Positions 56,151 to 64,000 of a stretch of DNA of 64,000 nt are shown here, one piece after another (within the stretch, counting starts at the first letter, position 1; every line of letters begins with the position of its first letter). The stretch comes from Alphaproteobacteria bacterium (GTDB lineage: Bacteria > Pseudomonadota > Alphaproteobacteria > UBA9219 > RFNS01): positions 1,015,812 through 1,079,811 of the forward strand of contig JBBCGY010000001.1 of NCBI GenBank assembly GCA_037200005.1, given 5' to 3'. The notes below the pieces were generated by a model. It was not told the origin of the DNA. It worked only from the letters and a program-made list of their open reading frames with translations, and searched no databases. The position numbers were made by a program, and so were the translations under genes.

Positions 56151-56390
56151 TCAGCCGTTATTAAACTGCTCCGAACGTATTCTACGATAAATCCTGGCAG
56201 TTTCAGTTATGGTTTGCCCCAATATTGCGCCTACGCCAAATGCTAATCCAGCCGCCAACGGATTTACCCCGCGGGTGGAGGCATACGCCCCCATGGCCGC
56301 GCCTACAACAGCTCCTTGAAAAGCAATTCTGGCTTTGCGAGTCTGCAGAGTTTCAATTGCCGCCCGCCGAAATAGGGTTAACGCATCCAT
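56151..56390 (-). CDS. Small glycine-rich membrane protein, unknown
   Basis: 79 residues with GAVVGAAMGAYASTRGVNPL and AAGLAFGVGAILGQTI, two zipper-like helices that should enter a membrane. ACGGAG eight bases before the ATG. No family named. The 209 bases between it and tRNA-Met appear to hold no gene. Confidence 0.62.
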   Translation of the reverse strand: MDALTLFRRAAIETLQTRKARIAFQGAVVGAAMGAYASTRGVNPLAAGLAFGVGAILGQTITETARIYRRIRSEQFNNG

Positions 56391-56453
56391 GAAATTCTCC
56401 GTTAAATAAATTATGCTCGCAATATATACGGCATAAATACTTTCATAAAGAAA

Positions 56454-57566
56454 TTAAGCTGCCACGATCCATCCGCCGCCCAGGACTCGCGAGCCGTCAT
56501 AGATCACGCCCGCCTGCCCCGGCGCGACGCCGAAGCACGGCTCGTCAAGTTCGATAAGGCCGCCCCCAGCCTGCAAATAGAAAGTCGCCGCCTGAGGCGG
56601 CTGCGATGAGCGCAAGCGGACTTGCACTTTCAGGCCGCTCTCCGGCACCACGCCGCCGAGCCAGTTGATCTCGGCGAGCTTGACCGCCGTGCGCCCAAGC
56701 GCCGCGCGCGGGCCTACGACCACGCGCCGCGCCGCCGCGTCGAGCCTGACGACATAGAGCGGCTCGTTATTGTCGCCCACCCGGTCGCCGATATCGAGGC
56801 CGCGGCGCTGGCCGATGGTGAAATTGATGACGCCTTCATGCCGCCCGACCACATGCCCGTCGAGATCGACGATATCGCCGGGATCGATCGCGCCGGGCCG
56901 AAGCTTCGCCACCACCGAGGCGTAATCACCGTTCGGCACGAAGCAGATATCCTGGCTGTCGGGCTTCGACGCGACCGGCAGCGCGAAACGCTCCGCCAGC
57001 GCGCGCGTCTCGGTCTTCGGCATGCCGCCGAGCGGAAAGCGCAGGAAATCCAGCTGCTCGCGCGTGGTGGCGAACAGGAAATAGCTTTGGTCTTTGCCGG
57101 GATCGGCGGCGGCATGAAGTTCCGCGCCCGCATCCCCCGCCCGGCGCTGAACGTAATGGCCGGTGGCGAGAGCATCCGCGCCAAGCTCGCGCGCGGTCTT
57201 CAGCAGGTCGCGGAATTTGACCTTTTGATTGCATCGCACGCAGGGGATCGGCGTCTCGCCGCGCAGATAGCTTTCGGCGAAATCATCCATCACTTCGGCG
57301 CGGAAACGCTGCTCGTAATCCAGCACGTAATGCGGAATGCCGACGCTCTCGGCCACGCGGCGCGCGTCATAGATATCCTGCCCGGCGCAGCACGCGCCCT
57401 TGCGCGCCGCCATTTCGCCCTGGTCGTATAATTGCAGCGTGATGCCGACGGCGTCGTAGCCCTGCTCCTTGAGCAAGGCCGCCGTCACCGAGCTATCCAC
57501 GCCGCCCGACATCGCCACGACCACGCGGGTCGCCGAGGGCGGCTTATCGAAGCCAAGGGAGTTCAT
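56454..57566 (-). CDS. mnmA: tRNA-specific 2-thiouridylase
   Basis: Adds sulfur to U34 of Glu, Gln and Lys tRNAs. 370 residues: PP-loop MSGGVDSSV (near 19), catalytic cysteine pair in PCVRCNQ and DICFVPNG, and the C-terminal beta barrel. Canonical length. Confidence 0.94.
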   Translation of the reverse strand: MNSLGFDKPPSATRVVVAMSGGVDSSVTAALLKEQGYDAVGITLQLYDQGEMAARKGACCAGQDIYDARRVAESVGIPHYVLDYEQRFRAEVMDDFAESYLRGETPIPCVRCNQKVKFRDLLKTARELGADALATGHYVQRRAGDAGAELHAAADPGKDQSYFLFATTREQLDFLRFPLGGMPKTETRALAERFALPVASKPDSQDICFVPNGDYASVVAKLRPGAIDPGDIVDLDGHVVGRHEGVINFTIGQRRGLDIGDRVGDNNEPLYVVRLDAAARRVVVGPRAALGRTAVKLAEINWLGGVVPESGLKVQVRLRSSQPPQAATFYLQAGGGLIELDEPCFGVAPGQAGVIYDGSRVLGGGWIVAA

Positions 57567-57598
57567 AATTTATCCGATACACTATTCTTGTTATTTTG

Positions 57599-59383
57599 TT
57601 ATTCCGGCGCAAAGCCAATGCTTATATCGTCGCCCAGGACCAACTCGTCGAATTGCGGCGGCTTTGCGGTAATGGTTTTCTTGCCTTCGGTGACGGCTTT
57701 TATGAATTCCTGCCACGGTTTTTTCATGACCATGGTGCCGTGATATTTGGGGCGCTGCCATTTTCCGTCCGCGCCCTGTTTATATATGAGGTTATTCCAG
57801 CCTTGCAGCCACACCCACTCCTTGACGCCGTCCCGGTCCAAATCTATGGCTACCATGGCGCAGTTATTATAGGGCTTGGCGCAGGTCTGCAACTGATAGC
57901 GATACTCGCTCGCCATAAGATCGATCACTTCTTCCGGCAGCTTGCCCTCGCTTCCCTGCTGCGCGTCCCATACCGGAATGCCGCGCACGCCATCCCGCAA
58001 TTGCGCCTCCGGAACGCTATCATAAGGGCGGTACTCCGGCTCTTTATCCGCCTTCTCAATCGCCGCCGCCAGTTTTTCCTGCTGCGGATGATTCTTGATG
58101 GCCTTGAGCTTCTCGAAAGCCTTCTTCCCCGGCTCACCGAGACGATGCTTCAGGAACCAGAAATCGAATTTCTCCGGATCGACGCGATTCTCGGCGATCA
58201 AACGATATTGATGCCCGGCGCTGAGGCTCACGGCATTGGTCAAAGGCATCAGCGTGATGATGGCGACCACGATCAGCCCCTGCGCCACGATCACATTGCC
58301 GCGACGGATCGCCGCCGTCGCGCGGACGGGCCGGAACGCGGCATAGGCGTAGGTCACCCCGTAAGCGCAAACAATCGCCCCAAGCAGTTCGGCATAGAAC
58401 CGGTCCGGCGTCAGGCCGTATTGGCCGATCCGCAGCCATGTGCTGTAGCATGCCAGGAAGCCGAAGACCGGCAAGATAACCAAAGCGGCGCGCTGCAGCT
58501 TGCCGCCGATGCCGGTGAAATATTTTTCTTCCGCTCCATCCTGAAAGATCGAGTTGAAGAACAGGATCATCAGCATGGAGAAGCCCAGGAAAATAGGCGT
58601 CGCCATACGCGTCTTCCAGACCAGTTCCAGCCCGGCAAAGGGCAGCATGGCGACGAAAATCATCGCAAAGACCGCTAGAACCGGCGCCAGGAACCGGCAG
58701 AACCCCAGGCACAGACGCCGCAAGGAATGCACGATGCCTTCATTATCGCGCGCGATCGCGTAGCCGACGGCCTTGACCGTGAAATAAGCCGGGATGAGAA
58801 ACCAGGCTTGCTTGAGCATTTCCAGGAAAAATTTTATTTTCAGAATGTCGAACAGCGCCCCGGCCAAACCGAATACGGCAAAAAACAATCCCGTCAGCAT
58901 ATAGCTGCTGGCCACGATCTGGCCATTGTTCCAGCCATGGCGATAAAGCTCTTCGTAAGCGAATTGCCGGCGGCCGGTCGCCACGTATATCTGCAGGAAC
59001 GGCATGGCCACATATGTCAGCACCGCGGCGCTGGCATACCAGATGGAAATCTCTTCGAATGCCTGGGATTTTTCAGAAAACGGCACCGCGACCAGCCACA
59101 ACGCGGCATGCAGCAGGCCGAACAGTCCCGATGCCACCACGGCCCGGAACCATGTCTCTTTCCCATATGACAGGAAAAACGCCAGCCCCGCCGTTATCAG
59201 CCCGACGCCGAGAACGCCATAGCCGCGCCAGAAGATTTCGATGGCATCCAGGCTCCCACCGTGGGCCATGAGGTCTTGAGACACGCAATAAAGAATAAGG
59301 CCTTGCAGGAATCCCAGCGGCACGAAAACGCGCATAAACGGGTTATCGCTATCCAGGCTAAAAAATTTTCCGAATTTCATCAT
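57599..59383 (-). CDS. DUF4153-like multi-spanning membrane protein
   Basis: 594 residues from the ATG that overlaps the dps stop (ATGA); an ATG one codon later is also possible. About 11 hydrophobic helices occupy the first 400 residues. ENRVDPEKFDFWFLKHRLG is close to the RVDPxxFDYxFLRF pattern of DUF4153. The last 170 residues are soluble and include DLDRDGVKEWVWLQG, an EF-hand-like D-x-D-x-D-G. Role unknown. Confidence 0.78.
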   Translation of the reverse strand: MMKFGKFFSLDSDNPFMRVFVPLGFLQGLILYCVSQDLMAHGGSLDAIEIFWRGYGVLGVGLITAGLAFFLSYGKETWFRAVVASGLFGLLHAALWLVAVPFSEKSQAFEEISIWYASAAVLTYVAMPFLQIYVATGRRQFAYEELYRHGWNNGQIVASSYMLTGLFFAVFGLAGALFDILKIKFFLEMLKQAWFLIPAYFTVKAVGYAIARDNEGIVHSLRRLCLGFCRFLAPVLAVFAMIFVAMLPFAGLELVWKTRMATPIFLGFSMLMILFFNSIFQDGAEEKYFTGIGGKLQRAALVILPVFGFLACYSTWLRIGQYGLTPDRFYAELLGAIVCAYGVTYAYAAFRPVRATAAIRRGNVIVAQGLIVVAIITLMPLTNAVSLSAGHQYRLIAENRVDPEKFDFWFLKHRLGEPGKKAFEKLKAIKNHPQQEKLAAAIEKADKEPEYRPYDSVPEAQLRDGVRGIPVWDAQQGSEGKLPEEVIDLMASEYRYQLQTCAKPYNNCAMVAIDLDRDGVKEWVWLQGWNNLIYKQGADGKWQRPKYHGTMVMKKPWQEFIKAVTEGKKTITAKPPQFDELVLGDDISIGFAPE

Positions 59384-59850
59384 GCCAGCAGGCTCTTCAG
59401 CATCCACAGCGTCTTTTCGTGCTCAGCCCGGCGCTTGATCATTAAATCCTCGCTGCCGGTATCGTCCATATCGTCTGAAAGCTCCAGCGCCACGTCGATG
59501 CTGGCGATGGCATGTTCGTGCGCCTTGGAAAAATCGCTCAGCATCGCCTTCGCCGTCAGCGGCTTGGTGCCGGTCTCGGCAATGGTGGTATGGGACAGAA
59601 ATTGCGCCATGCTGGGCGGCGCGAGCGCATCGAGCGCGCGAATTCGCTCCGCGATTTCGTCGGCGGCCACGAACAGGGATTCATATTGCTTGCCGAAAAA
59701 TTCATGCAACTGGACGAATTCCGGCCCGGTCACGTTCCAGTGATAGCCGTGCGCCTTGACGGCCAGGACATAGGTGTCGGCGAGCACGATTTTCAGCGCG
59801 GCGACGAGATCGAGGTTCGAGTTTTTTCCGTTGGCGGATTTCTTGGTCAT
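59380..59850 (-). CDS. dps: Dps-family DNA-protection ferritin
   Basis: 156 residues from the ATG at 59850 with GGAGAG upstream. The ferroxidase signature HGYHWNVTGPEFVQLHEFFG and ESLFVAADEIAERIRALD is present. Stores iron and protects DNA against peroxide. Its stop is coupled to the DUF4153-like gene by ATGA. Confidence 0.93.
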   Translation of the reverse strand: MTKKSANGKNSNLDLVAALKIVLADTYVLAVKAHGYHWNVTGPEFVQLHEFFGKQYESLFVAADEIAERIRALDALAPPSMAQFLSHTTIAETGTKPLTAKAMLSDFSKAHEHAIASIDVALELSDDMDDTGSEDLMIKRRAEHEKTLWMLKSLLA

Positions 59851-59896
59851 GATCGCTCTCCTGTAGATGATGGATGGTTTAAGAAGCCGCCCGCTA

Positions 59897-61138
<1,242 letters not shown>

Positions 61139-61190
61139 TTAAGTTAGCATGGTGGCCTGGTTATGCCAATATATTTGGGCAATCGCGCAT

Positions 61191-62462
61191 ATGGCCAGGA
61201 AGATTATTCCTCCGCTATCGACGACCAGCCATCGATCTTCCATCGGGCAAGCCTTTCGCACCGCCGCAGCATCCATCGCCATTCTTACCAGCGCATGCGG
61301 CAGCATGCCAAACGGCCCTCCGCGTTTGCCGGAAAGAATAGCTAAATCTTCCGTACCCGCGCCCGTTCCATCCGTCCCGCCAAGCGCATCGTATGATAAA
61401 ACGGCCGAACTCTATTATGTTCCGCTCACCAGCGTCGCCGGCGATCCTGAACTCATACACCGCAGCGCGGCGCGCGCTGCCGCTTTCCTCGCGGAAGCTA
61501 TTCCGGACGACCGCCAATTCATCGCCTTCGCCGACACCAATCACGGCGTCCCCGATCACTACGAATTCATCGCCGATAAAAGCATCATCGCCATGCTGGC
61601 CGCGAAAGAAGTCAAAACAATCGGCGTGGAAATCCCGGAGATCATGCAGAAGGACATCGACGATTTTTACGAGGGGAAAATAATCCGCCTCGAATTTCTG
61701 CAAGCGCTCGCGAACAAAACATCGTATGCCTCCGGTTCCGAGGAAAGCAAAGCGCGGATCGATGCCGCGCTAGCCGATCTTATAGAAAACAGCAGGGGAT
61801 ATGGAATCGAAATCGCCGCCGTCGATCCAGGCATGATACGCCAAGTGCATGAAGATTCGCCCTATGGCCGCGCCGTGCTGGCCCATGGCATTGCGCTATT
61901 AAATCGTAATCCCGCTTTGGCGCAATGGATGCGCGCGTTATATGAAAAAGAAAATACCAGGCTTGCCGAAGGCAAGAAACTGACATGGACGCAATATCTG
62001 ATGGCTTATAGCTCCGAGCGTTTCGACATGGATGCGTTTCCGGTCGGCACGCAGGTATGCCTGCTTCAGTCCTTTACTCAAGAGCGCACCAACGACGCCT
62101 TGCTGGCCGAAAATCTCGTGGCTGCATCCAAAAAGCATCGCGTGGCGTTCATCTACGGCTCCGACCATCTGCAAAAGCGAACGCCGAACAATCTTATCGA
62201 TCTTCTGGGAAGAAAAAACATCTTTAGCATCGGCTTGTTTCCCAACCAACAGGATATCGTGAAGTCATACGATCCGAACAGTATCTGGTCCGGCGCGCGT
62301 GAACGGCCTTTCGATCTCGCCTGGAATGTCAGGGAAGCGGAAAGTTTCAAGGAACCGCCGCCGCGCCCGCAGCCCATGGAAGATTACTGCGCGCCATACC
62401 GTATGGAGCCTTCCCTCCCCGCCTTTATCGTACCGGCTCTTGCGCGCCCGAGCGCTGGATAA
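61191..62462 (+). CDS. TIKI/ChaN-like lipoprotein
   Basis: 423 residues from the ATG at 61191. A lipoprotein signal ends ILTSAC. AFADTNHGVPDHYEFIADKS, KTIGVEIPEIMQKDIDDFYE and later IYGSDHLQKRTPNNLIDLLG follow the order of His/Glu motifs of the TIKI/ChaN/EreA fold, which binds metal or haem. Enzyme activity is unknown. Divergent from aspC with about 85 bases between them. Confidence 0.68.
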   Translation: MARKIIPPLSTTSHRSSIGQAFRTAAASIAILTSACGSMPNGPPRLPERIAKSSVPAPVPSVPPSASYDKTAELYYVPLTSVAGDPELIHRSAARAAAFLAEAIPDDRQFIAFADTNHGVPDHYEFIADKSIIAMLAAKEVKTIGVEIPEIMQKDIDDFYEGKIIRLEFLQALANKTSYASGSEESKARIDAALADLIENSRGYGIEIAAVDPGMIRQVHEDSPYGRAVLAHGIALLNRNPALAQWMRALYEKENTRLAEGKKLTWTQYLMAYSSERFDMDAFPVGTQVCLLQSFTQERTNDALLAENLVAASKKHRVAFIYGSDHLQKRTPNNLIDLLGRKNIFSIGLFPNQQDIVKSYDPNSIWSGARERPFDLAWNVREAESFKEPPPRPQPMEDYCAPYRMEPSLPAFIVPALARPSAG

Positions 62463-62489
62463 AGGCGTGAGGAAAACCGCGGGCGCTGC

Positions 62490-62678
62490 TTAGACAGCGG
62501 GCGGTAGCGTCGGCCTGCGCCCAGTGACGGCGGCATAAATCAGGCTGGCGATGAATAAAATAATGAATACCCCGGCGAGAAACTTGGCGATCTCGACGAA
62601 CGTTCCCGCCAATCCGCCAAAGCCAAGCAAGGCCGCGGCAACGGCCAACAGGAAGAAAGTTATAACCCAGCTCATCAT
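62490..62678 (-). CDS. DUF1328 (YtjA) membrane protein
   Basis: 62 residues, two helices (WVITFFLLAVAAALLGFGGL; AGVFIILFIASLIYAAVTGR). GGAGAG lies upstream; Met1 or Met2 may be used. A widespread stress-linked family without known role. Confidence 0.85.
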   Translation of the reverse strand: MMSWVITFFLLAVAAALLGFGGLAGTFVEIAKFLAGVFIILFIASLIYAAVTGRRPTLPPAV

Positions 62679-62755
62679 GGTGCTCTCCTTTAGAAAACAT
62701 TTCCTCTGCCGCCCGGCGAAAAAGGCGCCGGGCGGATTTATTCAGGCGAATTTAT

Positions 62756-62983
62756 TTAGGCGGCTTTGCTGCTCTTGCTGCTGCAGCCGCAGGATTTCTC
62801 GAAATCCTTGACCATGCGCTCGCCTTCTTCGCGAGCAACGCCATGCGCTTCCTGGAGCCTGCCGAAGAACTTGTCGCGCTTGCCTTCCAGCAACGCGATA
62901 TCGTCATCCGTCAATTTTCCCCAGGTCTCTTTGACCTTGCCTTTGAATTGATTCCAGTTGCCTTCGGCTTGTTCGCGGTTCAT
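62756..62983 (-). CDS. CsbD family stress protein
   Basis: 75 residues with the CsbD start NREQAEGNWNQFKGKVKETW, WGKLTDDDIALLEGKRDKFF, and an unusual Cys/Ser/Lys tail (CGCSSKSSKAA). AAGGAG upstream. General-stress protein of unknown mechanism. Confidence 0.9.
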   Translation of the reverse strand: MNREQAEGNWNQFKGKVKETWGKLTDDDIALLEGKRDKFFGRLQEAHGVAREEGERMVKDFEKSCGCSSKSSKAA

Positions 62984-63165
62984 GTCGCACTCCTTGTGAA
63001 TGGTGATACGGGAAAAGGAATCTCCCGAAGTGTTAATGGTAAGAGCCTCAATGCAAGGAACCGATGTCGTAAAGCTGGTTTATGCATAAAAAAGCCGGAG
63101 GGCCGCGCATCGAATGAAGTGTAACCCCCATTCGACATGCAACCCCCCGGCATTATGCGGCCAGG

Positions 63166-63666
63166 TTATGCAGCCACGGCTTGCGCGCGCTCATTGATAA
63201 AAGACAGCGCCATCTGATTCAGCTTCTTATCGGCTCCCTTTTCCTCCTTCAGAATTTCATCGAGCAGCCGCACCGATTTGTCGAGACCGAGCATGGCGGC
63301 ATAAGTGCGAAGCGCGCCATAACTCGCGATTTCATAATGCTCGATCTTCTGGCATGCCACGATCAAGGCGGCATCCAGCAATTCAGGCTCCATGTCGGCG
63401 TCGATAAGCTCCTTCGCTTCGGCGATTAATCCTTTCATCGCCTCGCACGTTTCACCGCCGGGCTTGACGCCGAGTTCTCTAAAGGCTTCCTCCAGCCTTA
63501 AAACTTGTTCCCTGGTCTCTTCGAGATGGCCGTCCAGCCCTTCGCGCAATTCCTCCGATGTCACGGCATCGGCAGTCTTGGGAAGCGCCTGCACCAGTTG
63601 TTTTTCGGCAGAGTACATGTCTTGCAGAAGATTGGTGTAGAGCTTCTGAAGCGAGGTTATTTTCAT
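63166..63666 (-). CDS. DUF892 ferritin-like protein (YciE/YciF)
   Basis: 166 residues from the ATG at 63666 (AAGGAGACGTCCC upstream). LQDMYSAEKQLVQALPKTAD and KIEHYEIASYGALRTYAAML carry the Glu/His di-iron pattern of the family. Third gene of a stress group with CsbD and DUF1328. The last 280 bases of the window show no gene. Confidence 0.92.
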   Translation of the reverse strand: MKITSLQKLYTNLLQDMYSAEKQLVQALPKTADAVTSEELREGLDGHLEETREQVLRLEEAFRELGVKPGGETCEAMKGLIAEAKELIDADMEPELLDAALIVACQKIEHYEIASYGALRTYAAMLGLDKSVRLLDEILKEEKGADKKLNQMALSFINERAQAVAA

Positions 63667-64000
63667 GGGACGTCTCCTTACAGTGATGCGTTGATCCAGC
63701 GCGGCCATCATTCGCACTCAATCCGTAAGAAACGCATTCCTAAGCCCCATGGAGGGCTAAAATGTTCGTATAATCGAAGAGATTTCCCAATCCGGCGAAC
63801 CGCATACGACGCCGCTCCTCATCGGGCCGGACTTCCTGAAAAGCGAATGATTTGACGATCCCGGGTGTGACTTATGCGACTCATGCAGGCGTCAAAGAAT
63901 ACCGGATTCAACATATCGTAATGGAAACCTTATCCTTTTAATCCCTTATCTCATATGTCGATGCGCGACTCCGGGATCGTCCACATCCGGCCTCAATCAA

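Overview
The window is GC-rich and gene-dense and reads as a chromosomal segment of a free-living, Gram-negative alphaproteobacterium. Signs of this are the dnaB-alr-mlaE-mlaF run, tatB-tatC-serS-nlpD, cvpA-purF, a group I truncated haemoglobin, an alphaproteobacterial-type ATP synthase beta subunit and several lipoproteins. Export-apparatus genes (fliP, fliO, a FlhB-like fragment) point to a flagellated cell. I cannot name the genus from sequence alone.

Layout. 1-4.1 kb: argG with a translationally coupled truncated haemoglobin, an alpha-helical protein of unknown function, tatA and miaA. 4.1-10.0 kb: a minus-strand run livH-livM-ferredoxin-atpG-atpD-X-atpC. atpH and atpA are not upstream of atpG, and an unrelated gene X sits between atpD and atpC. 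10-21 kb: panB, a HigB/HigA-type toxin-antitoxin pair, guaA-elaA, tRNA-Leu and tRNA-Asn, a gabD-like dehydrogenase, a Nudix hydrolase, a zinc alcohol dehydrogenase and a sulfurtransferase. 21-31 kb: lineage-specific helical proteins, dnaB, alr, mlaEF, a protein with the metal-ligand pattern of class I cyclic-nucleotide phosphodiesterases, and a fatty-acid/sterol hydroxylase-like protein. 31-45.9 kb: mostly core genes (rRNA/tRNA methyltransferase, fliP/fliO, purF-cvpA, radA, nlpD, serS, tatBC, ettA, a LivJ-like binding protein, ldcA, cutA).

45.9-55.9 kb is an accessory island. It holds a DUF1173 protein, a 189-bp cloverleaf-like set of nested palindromes, a 1417-residue Rhs/YD-repeat lipoprotein with a small immunity-like gene, and a second, startless copy of the Rhs C-terminal core carrying a different tip and its own immunity-like gene. 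A frameshifted conjugative relaxase with a nearby inverted repeat follows. The island ends beside tRNA-Met(CAT). 56-64 kb: mnmA, a DUF4153-like membrane protein coupled to dps, an aspartate aminotransferase, a TIKI/ChaN-like lipoprotein and a group of small stress proteins (DUF1328, CsbD, DUF892).

The most interesting system is the Rhs locus. Two 735-bp copies of the core end lie in the same reading phase, each followed by a different Cys-containing tip, an immunity candidate and a near-identical terminator. One homologous recombination event would delete exactly 1351 bp and replace the expressed tip and immunity gene with the silent pair. Six copies of a palindromic GTCATTCCCG repeat family are scattered between chromosomal genes, and none was seen in the Rhs island.
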